Part shown: positions 33,401-42,000 of the stretch, piece by piece | Numbering within the stretch: the stretch's first letter is position 1 | How the letters are laid out: each line of letters begins with the position of its first letter | DNA from: Streptomyces coffeae | GTDB taxonomy: Bacteria; Actinomycetota; Actinomycetes; Streptomycetales; Streptomycetaceae | NCBI RefSeq assembly: GCF_016741875.1 | Contig: NZ_JAERRF010000019.1 | Coordinates: forward strand, 116,320 to 180,319 | Reading direction: 5' to 3' | Length of the DNA: 64,000 nucleotides | Program-made: the position numbers and the translations under genes | The notes under the pieces: generated by a model | What the model saw: only the letters and a program-made list of their open reading frames with translations | Told to the model about the DNA's origin: nothing | Databases searched by the model: none

Positions 33401-33825
33401 ACGACCACATGAACAACGAGCTGGGCTGGATGCTCGACGAGGTCGTCAAAATGCCGGAGGCGCGGCACGCGATCCTGCTGTCCGCGGACGGGATGCTGCG
33501 GGCGCACTCCGCGGGCATCCCCCGCGACGAGGCGGAGCGTCAGGCAGCCGCGCTCTCCGGACTCCAGTCCATCAGCCGCAGCACCTCCGAGTTCTGCGAT
33601 CCGCACGAGACCCCGTGGCAGCAGACCCTGGTGGAGTTCGTCGGGGGCTATGTCTTCCTGATCGCCGCCGGACCCGGTGCCTATCTCGCGGTCTCCGCCA
33701 CCGAGACGGTGGACATGGAGGCGGTCAGCTACCGGATGCAGAAACTGGTCGACCGGCTCGGCAAGGAACTCACCAGTCCGCCGCGGCAGGACATCGGGCG
33801 GCAGGGCTTCGGCAGCTCCGCATGA
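33397..33825 (+). CDS. cvnB: Conservon roadblock/LC7 protein CvnB
   Basis: 142 residues, roadblock/LC7 fold: LGWMLDEVVKMPEARHAILLSADG at the N-terminus and a central GYVFLIAAGPGAYLAVSA strand pair. CvnB binds both CvnA and CvnD in studied conservons and probably regulates GTPase activity like MglB-type activators. ATGA overlap with cvnA and again with cvnC shows translational coupling. Confidence 0.93.
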   Translation: MNDHMNNELGWMLDEVVKMPEARHAILLSADGMLRAHSAGIPRDEAERQAAALSGLQSISRSTSEFCDPHETPWQQTLVEFVGGYVFLIAAGPGAYLAVSATETVDMEAVSYRMQKLVDRLGKELTSPPRQDIGRQGFGSSA

Positions 33826-34178
33826 GCCCCGGCCGGCGCGAACGAGGACTGGTACGCCCGTATGTCGTGACCGACGGCCGTGCCTACCCGACCCGCAACA
33901 CCTTCGACCTGGTGACCCTGGTCCTGGCCCACACCGACCGTCCGCTCTCCGGGCTCAGCCCGGAGAAGCGGCGGGTGATGGAACTCTGCCTCGGCGGTGC
34001 GCTCTCCGTCGCCGAGGTCGCCGGTTATCTGGAGCTGCCGGTGAGTGTCACCAAGGTCCTGCTCGGCGATCTCGTGGACAGCGGCCACATCACCACCCGG
34101 TCCCCGATTCCCCCCGCCGAGCTCCCCGAGACGCAGCTGTTGCAGGAGGTGCTCGATGGACTCCGCGCTCGCCTCTGA
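33822..34178 (+). CDS. cvnC: Conservon DUF742 protein CvnC
   Basis: 118 residues, DUF742 family: LVRPYVVTDGRAYPTRNTFDL at the N-terminus and a winged-helix-like middle (ALSVAEVAGYLELPVSVTKVLLGDLVDSG). The role in conservons is scaffold-like and not biochemically settled. ATG 33822 overlaps the cvnB stop; the cvnD start lies inside its 3' end (23-nt overlap). Confidence 0.93.
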   Translation: MSPGRRERGLVRPYVVTDGRAYPTRNTFDLVTLVLAHTDRPLSGLSPEKRRVMELCLGGALSVAEVAGYLELPVSVTKVLLGDLVDSGHITTRSPIPPAELPETQLLQEVLDGLRARL

Positions 34179-34767
34179 GCAGGCGGTCTATCTGCCCGGA
34201 AGTGTGCGGACGGCCGTCAAGCTGCTGGTGGTCGGTCACTTCGCGGTCGGCAAGACCACCTTCGTGGGCTCGCTCTCCGAAATCCGCCCGCTGCGCACCG
34301 AGGAGACGATGACGCAGGCCGGAGCGCTGGTCGACGATCTCGCCGGTACCGAGCAGAAGACCACCACCACGGTCGCCATGGACTTCGGCCGGCTCACCCT
34401 CAGCGACTCGCTGGTGCTGTATCTGTTCGGCGCCCCCGGCCAGCACCGGTTCACCCGGCTGTGGAAGGACATGACCCAGGGCGCGCTGGGCGCGCTCGTC
34501 CTCGCCGACACCCGCCGGCTGGAGCAGTCCTTCCCGGTGATGTCCGTACTGGAGGAGCAGGGCCTGCCGTACGCGGTGGCCGTCAACCGCTTCGAGGGGT
34601 CGCCGGTCTTCGCCGAAGAGGAGATCAGGGAGGCGCTCGATCTGCTCCCCGAAACCCCCCTGGTGGTCTGCGACGCCCGCAACCGGATCTCCTCCACCCG
34701 CGCCCTGATCGCCCTCGTCCAGTACCTCCAGGCCCTCCACACCCGCACCCCGCAGGAGAAAGCGTGA
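34156..34767 (+). CDS. cvnD: Conservon small GTP-binding protein CvnD
   Basis: 203 residues. P-loop GHFAVGKTT (near residue 25), switch region TMTQAGALVDD with TTTTVAMDFG, G3 motif written LFGAPGQHRF (Gly-Ala in place of the usual Asp-Thr) and a G4-like AVNRFEG in place of NKxD. These deviations are normal in the conservon/MglA-like group. It acts downstream of CvnA/B as a nucleotide switch. ATG 34156 has GGAGGTG directly upstream; the frame is open earlier inside cvnC without a ribosome site. The stop overlaps the P450 start (GTGA). Confidence 0.92.
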   Translation: MDSALASEQAVYLPGSVRTAVKLLVVGHFAVGKTTFVGSLSEIRPLRTEETMTQAGALVDDLAGTEQKTTTTVAMDFGRLTLSDSLVLYLFGAPGQHRFTRLWKDMTQGALGALVLADTRRLEQSFPVMSVLEEQGLPYAVAVNRFEGSPVFAEEEIREALDLLPETPLVVCDARNRISSTRALIALVQYLQALHTRTPQEKA

Positions 34768-36233
34768 CCTACAGCTCAGACGTCGGGGCCGGCCCGGGAG
34801 CCGTACCGCCACCGGGGTGCCCCGCGCACACCGGCGGCCCGGCCCAGGGGAGTCTTGCCGGTGGCCGGGGCGCATCCGTGCCGCTGTACGGGGCCGACTT
34901 CGCCGCGGATCCGCACGCCTTCTACGCGCGGCTGCGGGCCATGGGACCGATCGCGCCGGTCGAGCTCTCCCCGGGGGTCGGGGCGTACCTGATCACCAGC
35001 TACTCCCTGGCGCTGGAAGTCCAGCGCGACACCGAGCGGTTCGCCAAGGACCCGCGCAACTGGCGGGCGCTGGCCGAGGGCGAGGTGCCCCAGGACTGCC
35101 CGGTGCTCCCGATGCTGATGTACCGGCCCAATGCCCTGTTCACCGACGGCGAGGAGCACGCCCGCTTCCGCGGGGCGATCAACGACAGCCTCGGCCGGGT
35201 GGATGTGCACGCGCTCAGCGACTTCGTGGAGCGCAGCGCGGATGTGCTCATCGACGCCTTCGCCGGGAGGGGCGAGGCCGATCTGCTGAGCGAGTACGCC
35301 GCGATCATCCCCCTGCTGGTGTTCAACCAGCTCTTCGGCTCCCCGCCGGAGAAGGGGCGGGAGCTGGTCCGCGCGGTGACGGGGCTGTTCGACGTCGACC
35401 ACAAGTCAGCGCGGGCCAACGAGGAGATGCTGGGCTACATGGCCGAACTTGTGGCCGTCAAGCGCCGGGAGCCGGGCCCCGATGTCACCTCCTGGATGAT
35501 CGCCCATCCGTCCCGGCTGACCGACGAGGAACTCATCGAGCAGATGGGGCTGCTGCTGGCGGCCGGTACCGAACCCCAGCTGAACCTGATCGCCAACGCG
35601 CTGCGGCTGCTGCTCTCCGACGACCGGTTCGCCGGGGAACTGTCCGGCGGCAGCCTCCCGGTCCAGGACGCGCTGGACGAGGTGCTGTGGTCCGACCCGC
35701 CGATGGCGAACTTCGGCACCCGGTTCGTCCGGTACGACGTCGAGGTGGGCGGGGTGCGGCTGCGCAAGGGCGATGCCGTCCTCACCAGTTTCGCCGCGGC
35801 CAACACCGACCCCCAGCTGACCTCCGTCGGCCGGCTGGGCAACCGCGCTCATCTGGCCTGGAGCGTGGGCCCCCACCGGTGCCCCGCCGAGAGCCCGGCG
35901 CGGGTGATCGCGTCGGTGGCGATCGAGAAGCTCCTCGACCGGCTGCCGGACCTGGAACTGGCCGTTCCGGCCGAGCGGCTGGCCTGGCGCACCGGCCCCT
36001 TCGCCCGCGCTCTGGTGGCGCTGCCCGTGCGCTTCCCCGTGGTGGCCCCTCCGCAGCCGGTGCCCGCCGCGATGCCGACCGTGGCCTCCGCGCCGCCGCC
36101 CGCCCCCGCGCCGCCGCCCGCCCCCGCGCCGTCGGCCCCGGCGGCCGGGACCCCTGGGCCGGAGCAGCCCGCGCCCAGTACCGCGGGCCCGCGCCGTCTG
36201 TGGGGCTTCCTCGGGACGTGGTGGCGCGGGTAG
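34764..36233 (+). CDS. Conservon-linked cytochrome P450, CYP157-like (ExxR absent)
   Basis: 489 residues. The heme ligand is Cys373 in GPHRCPAES, a shortened form of FGxGxHxCxG. In the K helix, where P450s carry ExxR, the sequence reads EVLW (Glu306-Trp309), so the normally invariant Arg is missing; the same replacement type is known in CYP157 enzymes of streptomycetes, which are also conservon-linked. The I helix has AAGTEPQ, without the usual Thr. A disordered Pro/Ala tail of about 60 residues, containing an 18-nt repeat (36090-36125), ends in RRLWGFLGTWWRG. GTG 34764 overlaps cvnD by 4 nt, so it belongs to the conservon operon. The substrate is unknown. Confidence 0.88.
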   Translation: MTYSSDVGAGPGAVPPPGCPAHTGGPAQGSLAGGRGASVPLYGADFAADPHAFYARLRAMGPIAPVELSPGVGAYLITSYSLALEVQRDTERFAKDPRNWRALAEGEVPQDCPVLPMLMYRPNALFTDGEEHARFRGAINDSLGRVDVHALSDFVERSADVLIDAFAGRGEADLLSEYAAIIPLLVFNQLFGSPPEKGRELVRAVTGLFDVDHKSARANEEMLGYMAELVAVKRREPGPDVTSWMIAHPSRLTDEELIEQMGLLLAAGTEPQLNLIANALRLLLSDDRFAGELSGGSLPVQDALDEVLWSDPPMANFGTRFVRYDVEVGGVRLRKGDAVLTSFAAANTDPQLTSVGRLGNRAHLAWSVGPHRCPAESPARVIASVAIEKLLDRLPDLELAVPAERLAWRTGPFARALVALPVRFPVVAPPQPVPAAMPTVASAPPPAPAPPPAPAPSAPAAGTPGPEQPAPSTAGPRRLWGFLGTWWRG

Positions 36234-36534
36234 TAGACCGCCGTCGTACCACCGGGGAAGCGGGCGGTGGCGCCGCCGCCGGGCGGACGTGAGCTGTACG
36301 ACATTCCGGCCCGTCACCGCGCTTGCGAGCGCACCCTCCCGCACGGTGTGCGGGAGGGTGCCCCGGAGCGCCGTCCCGCACGCCCGGAAGCGGTCGAATC
36401 GGGTCCTTTCCGGCGGTCACCGCGGGCTTCCTGTGCCGTTGTCCCGGCCGCGCCACCGCCCGCCGCGCGCCCCCGCCGAAGGAGCGGGGTGGGCGGGTGG
36501 GCGGCGGCAGTAGCTACCGCTTACGATCCTCTGC
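36234..36534. other. Intergenic region P450 / APC permease
   Basis: 301 bases. It contains the conservon terminator hairpin (36331-36361) and a G/C-rich stretch before the permease start; AGTAGCTACCGCTTACGATCC at 36508-36528 could hold its -10. No gene that I can support. Confidence 0.5.
36331..36361. terminator. 14-bp hairpin after the conservon
   Basis: GCACCCTCCCGCAC (36331-36344) and GTGCGGGAGGGTGC (36348-36361) pair perfectly around the loop GGT. It ends the cvnABCD-P450 operon about 100 bases after its last stop. Confidence 0.82.
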
Positions 36535-38604
36535 GTGTCCAAACTGACCGACCTCCCGAAACGGATCCTGATCGGGCGGGCGCTGCGCAGCGACAAGCTG
36601 GGGGAGACCCTTCTCCCGAAGCGCATCGCGCTCCCCGTCTTCGCCTCCGACCCCCTGTCCTCCGTCGCGTACGCGCCGGGGCAGGTGATGATCGTTCTGT
36701 CCGTGGCGGGGGCGTCGGCCTACAGCTACAGCCCGTGGATCACGATCGCGATCATCGTGCTGATGTTCACCGTGGTCGCCTCGTACCGCCAGAACGTCCA
36801 CGCGTATCCCAGCGGAGGCGGTGACTACGAGGTCGCCACCACCAACCTCGGCCCCAAGGCGGGGCTCACCGTCGCCAGCGCCCTGCTGGTCGACTACGTG
36901 CTGACGGTGGCGGTGTCGATCTCCTCCGGTGTGGAGAACCTCGGCTCGGCCGTCCCCTTCGTCGTCGAGCACAAGACGCTGTGCGCGGTCGGCATCATCC
37001 TGCTGCTGACACTGATGAACCTGCGCGGGGTGCGGGAGTCGGGCAAGCTCTTCGCGATCCCCACCTACGTCTTCGTCGGCGGCGTCTTCGCGATGATCAT
37101 CTGGGGCGCCTACCGCGGGCTGGTCCTCGGTGACGACATGAAGGCCCCCACCGCCGGTTACGAGGTCCACGCCGAGCACACCGGGCTGGCCGGTTTCGCG
37201 CTGATCTTCCTGCTGCTGCGAGCCTTCTCCGACGGCTGTGCCGCGCTGACCGGTGTCGAGGCGATCAGCAACGGTGTGCCCGCCTTCCGCAAGCCCAAGA
37301 GCCGGAACGCGGCGACGACGCTGGCGCTGATGGGCGGCCTGGCCGTCGCCATGTTCGTCGGCATCATCTCGCTGGCCCTGGCCACCGACGTCAAGATGGC
37401 CGAGGACCCGGCCCGTGACCTGCTGGACAAGGGGGTCGCACTCGGCTCCGACTACACCCAGAACCCGGTGATCTCGCAGGTCGCCGCCGCCGTCTTCGGC
37501 GACGGCTCGATCCTGTTCGTGGTGCTGGCCGCGGCCACCGCGCTGGTGCTGTTCCTGGCCGCCAACACGGCGTACAACGGCTTCCCGCTGCTCGGCTCGA
37601 TCCTGGCCCAGGACCGTTATCTGCCCCGCCAGCTGCACACCCGCGGCGACCGGCTCGCGTTCTCCAACGGCATCGTGCTGCTGGCCTCGGCCGCGGCGGT
37701 CCTGGTCTATGTCTACGGCGCCGACTCGACCCGGCTGATCCAGCTCTACATCGTCGGTGTCTTCGTCTCCTTCACCCTCAGTCAGACCGGCATGGTGCGG
37801 CACTGGAACCGCCATCTGGCCACCGAGCGGGACCCGGCGGCGCGCCGGCGGATGATCCGCGCCCGCGCCATCAACACCTTCGGTGCCTTCTTCACCGGTC
37901 TGGTGCTGGTCGTGGTGCTGCTGACCAAGTTCACCCACGGCGCGTGGGTCGCCCTGCTGGGCATGTTCATCTTCTACGTCACCATGACGGCGATCCGCCG
38001 CCACTACGACGGGGTCTCCGAGGAACTCGCCGCCGCCACCGAGCAGCTCGACGAGGAGGAGGTGCGCCCCTCCCGGGTGCACTCCATCGTCCTGGTCTCC
38101 AAGGTCCACAAGCCGACACTGCGCGCCCTGACCTACGCCAAGCTGATGCGCTCCCACCGGCTGGAGGCAGTGAGCATCAGCGTCGACCCCGCCGAGACCA
38201 AGGCCCTCCAGACGGAGTGGCACGAACGCGGTATCGACGTCCCGCTGAAGATCCTCGACTCCCCGTACCGCGAGATCACCCGGCCGGTCATCGACTACGT
38301 CAAGGGCCTGCGCCGGGAGAGCCCGCGCGATGTGGTCTCGGTGTACATCCCCGAGTACGTGGTCGGACGCTGGTACGAGCATCTGCTGCACAACCAGAGC
38401 GCGCTGCGGCTCAAGGGACGGCTGCTGTTCACCCCGGGCGTCATGGTGACCTCCGTTCCCTGGCAGCTGGACTCCTCGGAGCTGGCCCGTAAGCGGGCCC
38501 GCAAGCGGGCCGAGTGGAACGCGCCGGGCGCGGTGCGGCGCGGTCCGGTCACCCCGCCGAAGGGCGAGCGGACGGGCACCAAGTCGCAGACCCCGGGACG
38601 CTAG
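36535..38604 (+). CDS. APC-superfamily permease with large C-terminal domain
   Basis: 689 residues. About 12 membrane helices up to residue 490 (ADPLSSVAYAPGQVM near residue 45 is typical of this actinobacterial APC subgroup), then a cytosolic domain of about 190 residues (SIVLVSKVHKPTLRALTYAKLMRSH) with a nucleotide-binding, USP-like look. Related KUP/KimA-type proteins import potassium, and KimA's cytosolic domain binds cyclic di-AMP; the motif set here fits that group. It lies next to kdp and trkA genes, separated by the conservon. GTG 36535 start. Potassium import is therefore the best guess, amino-acid transport the alternative. Confidence 0.85.
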   Translation: MSKLTDLPKRILIGRALRSDKLGETLLPKRIALPVFASDPLSSVAYAPGQVMIVLSVAGASAYSYSPWITIAIIVLMFTVVASYRQNVHAYPSGGGDYEVATTNLGPKAGLTVASALLVDYVLTVAVSISSGVENLGSAVPFVVEHKTLCAVGIILLLTLMNLRGVRESGKLFAIPTYVFVGGVFAMIIWGAYRGLVLGDDMKAPTAGYEVHAEHTGLAGFALIFLLLRAFSDGCAALTGVEAISNGVPAFRKPKSRNAATTLALMGGLAVAMFVGIISLALATDVKMAEDPARDLLDKGVALGSDYTQNPVISQVAAAVFGDGSILFVVLAAATALVLFLAANTAYNGFPLLGSILAQDRYLPRQLHTRGDRLAFSNGIVLLASAAAVLVYVYGADSTRLIQLYIVGVFVSFTLSQTGMVRHWNRHLATERDPAARRRMIRARAINTFGAFFTGLVLVVVLLTKFTHGAWVALLGMFIFYVTMTAIRRHYDGVSEELAAATEQLDEEEVRPSRVHSIVLVSKVHKPTLRALTYAKLMRSHRLEAVSISVDPAETKALQTEWHERGIDVPLKILDSPYREITRPVIDYVKGLRRESPRDVVSVYIPEYVVGRWYEHLLHNQSALRLKGRLLFTPGVMVTSVPWQLDSSELARKRARKRAEWNAPGAVRRGPVTPPKGERTGTKSQTPGR

Positions 38605-38753
38605 GGCCCGGGAGACCGGTGCGCCACCGGCGGCCGGAGCGGGGGAGGGGCGGCGGCACGTAGACTGGTGGGCTGTTGTCCCACCGCCGGGCCGCGCCCC
38701 GCGGCCGGGCCGCTGTCCCACCGCCCCTCATACCTTCAGGAGCCGAGCCCGCC

Positions 38754-40097
38754 ATGCACCGTGAACCCAAGGCGTCGCTGGTCGGCGAGGAGTACGAGGT
38801 CGAGGTCGGCCCGGTGGCCCACGGCGGCCACTGCATCGCCCGCACCGAGGAGGGTCAGGTCCTCTTCGTCCGGCACGCCCTGCCCGGTGAGCGGGTCGTC
38901 GTCCGCGTGACCGAGGGCGAGACCGGCGCGCGCTTCCTGCGCGCCGACGCGGTGCGGGTGCTGGACGCCTCCAAGGACCGGGTCGAGGCGCCGTGCCCGT
39001 TCTCCGGACCGGGCCGCTGCGGCGGCTGCGACTGGCAGCACGTGGCCCCCGGAGCCCAGCGCCGGCTGAAGGCCGAGGTGATCATCGAGCAGCTGCGCCG
39101 GCTCGCCGGGCTCACCCCCGAGCAGGCGGGCTGGGACGGCACCGTCGAGCCCGCGCCGGGCGACAAGGTGTCCCGCGGTGAGGTCCCCGCCTGGCGCACC
39201 CGGGTGCAGTACGCCGTCGACGAGCAGGGGCGGCCCGGGCTGCGCCGCCACCGCTCGCACGAGGTCGAACCGGTGGACCACTGTCTGATCGCCGCGCCCG
39301 GCGTCACCGAACTCGGCGTCGAGAAGCGCGCATGGCCGCAGATCGAGACGGTGGAGGCGATCGCCGCCACCGGCTCCTCCGACCGTCAGGTCGTCCTCAC
39401 CCCGCGCCCCGGCGGCAGGCTGCCGATCGTCGAACTGGACCGGCCGGTCTCCGTGTTGCGGGTCAGTGAGTCCCGTGGCCGGGACCGGGCCCGGATGGTG
39501 CACCGCGTCCACGGCCGCCCCTTCGTCCGTGAGCGCGCCGCGGGCCGCACCTGGCGGGTCGGTGAGGGCGGCTTCTGGCAGGTCCACCCCAAGGCGGCGG
39601 ATCTGCTGGTCGAGGCCGTGATGCAGGGACTGATGCCGCGCAAGGGACAGACCGCGCTCGATCTGTACTGCGGTGTCGGACTGTTCGCGGGCGCGCTCGC
39701 CGAGCGGGTCGGGGAGAGCGGCGCGGTGCTCGGTATCGAGTCCTCCAAGCGTGCGGTGGAGGACGCCCGCCACAACCTCCAGGACTTCGACCGGGTCCGG
39801 ATCGAGCACGGCAAGGTCGAGCAGGTGCTGCCGCGCACCGGAATCACCGAGGCCGATCTGATCGTGCTGGACCCGCCCCGCTCGGGCGCGGGCAAGGAGA
39901 CCGTGACCCGGCTCGCGGGCATGGGCGCGCGCCGGATCGCCTACGTCGCCTGCGACCCGGCGGCGCTCGCCCGCGATCTGACGTACTTCGCCGCGGCGGG
40001 CTATGTCCCGCGCCGGATGCGGGCGTTCGACCTCTTCCCGGTCACCCACCACGTGGAGTGCGTGATGATCCTGGAGCCGCGCCGCGAGGACGGCTGA
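38754..40097 (+). CDS. TRAM-domain RNA uracil-C5 methyltransferase (RlmD/TrmA-like)
   Basis: 447 residues. N-terminal TRAM domain (EYEVEVGPVAHGGHCIAR ... FVRHALPGERV), an iron-sulfur Cys group CPFSGPGRCGGCDW (near residue 82), then a SAM-dependent domain with LDLYCGVGLFAGAL, Asp-Pro-Pro-Arg (VLDPPRSG) and the catalytic Cys in YVACDP. It methylates C5 of a uridine in 23S rRNA or tRNA; which one cannot be told. ATG 38754 lies after AGGAG; a frame continues upstream. It ends 145 nt before the CPBP-type gene. Confidence 0.9.
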   Translation: MHREPKASLVGEEYEVEVGPVAHGGHCIARTEEGQVLFVRHALPGERVVVRVTEGETGARFLRADAVRVLDASKDRVEAPCPFSGPGRCGGCDWQHVAPGAQRRLKAEVIIEQLRRLAGLTPEQAGWDGTVEPAPGDKVSRGEVPAWRTRVQYAVDEQGRPGLRRHRSHEVEPVDHCLIAAPGVTELGVEKRAWPQIETVEAIAATGSSDRQVVLTPRPGGRLPIVELDRPVSVLRVSESRGRDRARMVHRVHGRPFVRERAAGRTWRVGEGGFWQVHPKAADLLVEAVMQGLMPRKGQTALDLYCGVGLFAGALAERVGESGAVLGIESSKRAVEDARHNLQDFDRVRIEHGKVEQVLPRTGITEADLIVLDPPRSGAGKETVTRLAGMGARRIAYVACDPAALARDLTYFAAAGYVPRRMRAFDLFPVTHHVECVMILEPRREDG

Positions 40098-40242
40098 CCC
40101 GCGCCCCGTCCTGGTGGGCCGAAGGATGTAGTGCGCTTTCCCCCTTGCGCAGGAGCCCGCGCTCCGTACCGCCGGTGAGGATGACTGGGTGCGGCACTCG
40201 GTACGGGTGCCGCGTCCGGGCCGGACACGGGGGAGTGGACAG

Positions 40243-41193
40243 ATGGTGGAATCCAGGCGCGGTAGGCCCGGCGCCTCACGCATGGGGGCGTTGGGCCGGG
40301 CGCTGACCGGCGGGCTCATCATGGCGACGGCGCTGGGCGCCGGTACCGGGCTGGGTCCGGCCGCCGCCGACGCCGTGGGGGCGTCGGGACTGGTGGCGCG
40401 ACTGATACCGGCGGCGCTCGTCACGGCCGTCGCGCTCTCGCTGGTGGCCGTGGCGTACCGGGGGCGGTCGCCGCGGCGGCTCGGGTTCGGCGGGCCGTGG
40501 GCGAGCGCGGGCGCCTTCCTGACCGGGGTGGGCGCCACGGCGGCAGCGGCGGCGCTCGTCCTGGGCACGGCGACGGCCGGGGGTCTGCTGCGCTGGTCGG
40601 ACCCGGATCCCGGGGCGCTGGCCGGATTCCTCGCCTCGAACGCGGTGGTCGCGTTCCTGCTGGAGGCGCTGCCGGAGGAGACGACCCTGCGCGGCTACAC
40701 CTGGACCTCGCTGCGCGGACGGTTCGGCGGGACGGTCACCGCGCTGGCCACCACAGCGGTCTTCCTGCTGGTCCCGGGGGCGTCAACGGTCGTGGAGGCC
40801 GGGGCGGCGCGGCTGGTCGGCGAGGACGCGGGGCCGGTCGGCATCGCGCCGGACGGGCAGAACCCGGTCGACTACCTGATCCTGATCGTGGTGTTCGGGC
40901 TGACCCTGGTCGCGGCGCGGACGGCTCTCGTACGGGCTCCGCTGTGGACCTCCATCGGCGTCCATCTGACCTTTCTGACCATCAACCGGATCGCCCTGGA
41001 GGGCGACAAGCGCCACGCGGGCTGGTACGTCGAGCACGGCGCGGGGGACGCGGGGCTGCTGGTGCCGGTGTATCTGCTGGTCGTCGCGGCCGGGTTCGCG
41101 CTCTGGGGACGGCGGACACGTCGGCGGCGCCGGGAGGGAACGGCGTACGCGGCGGACGTGCGTGGCCCGGCCACGGTCGGCGCGGTGCGCTGA
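40243..41193 (+). CDS. CPBP-type (CAAX protease-like) membrane protein
   Basis: 316 residues with about eight membrane helices. The CPBP/CAAX-protease motif EExxxR is present as EETTLRGYTWTSLRG (near residue 146) and a later His in SIGVHLTFLTINR may be the second metal ligand. In bacteria these proteins process peptides or protect from bacteriocins; the substrate is unknown. ATG 40243 follows GGGGGAG at 7 nt. Its C-terminus is Arg-rich. It converges with a GntR regulator, with only 11 nt between the stops, inside a short hairpin. Confidence 0.72.
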   Translation: MVESRRGRPGASRMGALGRALTGGLIMATALGAGTGLGPAAADAVGASGLVARLIPAALVTAVALSLVAVAYRGRSPRRLGFGGPWASAGAFLTGVGATAAAAALVLGTATAGGLLRWSDPDPGALAGFLASNAVVAFLLEALPEETTLRGYTWTSLRGRFGGTVTALATTAVFLLVPGASTVVEAGAARLVGEDAGPVGIAPDGQNPVDYLILIVVFGLTLVAARTALVRAPLWTSIGVHLTFLTINRIALEGDKRHAGWYVEHGAGDAGLLVPVYLLVVAAGFALWGRRTRRRRREGTAYAADVRGPATVGAVR

Positions 41194-41209
41194 CGGGCTC
41201 GGCGTCAGC
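41189..41209. terminator. Small hairpin covering two convergent stop codons
   Basis: GCTGACG (41189-41195) pairs with CGTCAGC (41203-41209), 7-nt loop. It overlaps the stops of both the CPBP-type gene and the GntR gene. Only 7 bp, so weaker than others in the window. Confidence 0.45.
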
Positions 41210-41879
41210 CGGAGTCCGGTGCGTCGGGGCGCGCCCAGTCGGCGCGGACGTGGCGCAGATGTTCCTGGAGCAGGCCCGCCAGCCGGGCGGTGTCCCGTTC
41301 GGCGACGGCGGCCAGGATGGCGCGGTGCTCACCGGCCGCGCCCCCGAGTGATCCGCGGGCGGCGAGCGCCTCCAGACCGTACAGCCGGGTCCGGTCGCGC
41401 AGCGCGGCGACCGTGTCGACCAGGCGCTTGTTGCCGCCGAGGGCCAGCAGTTCGAGGTGGAAGCAGCGGTCGGCGTCGAGGAGCCGGGGGACGTCGCGTG
41501 CCTCGGCGGCGGTCTCGATGTCCGCCGCGATCGACTCCAGGCGGCGCAGATCCTCCGGTCCGGCGTGGGCGGCTGCCTTGAGGGTGCCGGGGATCTCCAG
41601 GAACAGCCGCATCTCGTGGATCTCGTCGAGGTCGTGCTCGCTCATCGGGACGACGCGGTAGCCGCGGTTGCGGACGGGCTCCATCAGGCCCTGGCTGACC
41701 AGGGTCAGCATGGCCTCGCGCACCGGACTGCTGGAGACGCCGAGCCGGGTCGCCAGGGCCGCCGCCGAGTAGATGTCGCCGGGGCGGATCTCACCGGAGA
41801 CGAGGGCCTGCCGCACCATCGCGAGGATCTGGTCGCGCAGGCTGGTGCGGTGCAGCGGTGCGGATTCCGGCTGGGTCAC
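41205..41879 (-). CDS. GntR/FadR-family (FCD) transcriptional regulator
   Basis: 224 residues. Winged helix-turn-helix at the N-terminus (LRDQILAMVRQALVSGEIRPGD, then AAALATRLGVSSSPVREAMLTL), followed by the all-helical FCD ligand domain with metal-ligand pattern Asp/His (DADRCFHLELL; EHRAILAAVAERD). GTG start at 41877-41879 behind GGAGGAGAGG. It is divergent from the ornithine-cyclodeaminase-like gene across 121 nt that contains a symmetric site (41975-41986), so it very probably controls that gene in response to an amino or carboxylic acid. Confidence 0.9.
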   Translation of the reverse strand: MTQPESAPLHRTSLRDQILAMVRQALVSGEIRPGDIYSAAALATRLGVSSSPVREAMLTLVSQGLMEPVRNRGYRVVPMSEHDLDEIHEMRLFLEIPGTLKAAAHAGPEDLRRLESIAADIETAAEARDVPRLLDADRCFHLELLALGGNKRLVDTVAALRDRTRLYGLEALAARGSLGGAAGEHRAILAAVAERDTARLAGLLQEHLRHVRADWARPDAPDSG

Positions 41880-41974
41880 CTCTGCCTCTCCTCCGTCCCT
41901 GTCATCTGCCCGTGTGCCACCGGCCCTTGACTTCGGGGGCGAGGGGGTTGCATCGTACCCGGCAGTGGTAGCCG

Positions 41975-41986
41975 GTAACCGATTAC
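41975..41986. promoter_or_regulatory. Putative GntR operator GTAA-CCGA-TTAC
   Basis: Inverted repeat GTAA (41975-41978) / TTAC (41983-41986), 15 bases upstream of the cyclodeaminase-like start and within the shared divergent promoter. A TTGACT hexamer lies at about 41927. Size and position fit a FadR-type operator. Confidence 0.4.
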
Positions 41987-42000
41987 TTGTGGGTAGCGCA

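Noticed and set aside
38662..38753. Upstream start for the TRAM methyltransferase
   Set aside because: The frame is open but the upstream residues are Arg/Pro/Ala-rich, and AGGAG precedes ATG 38754, where the TRAM domain begins.
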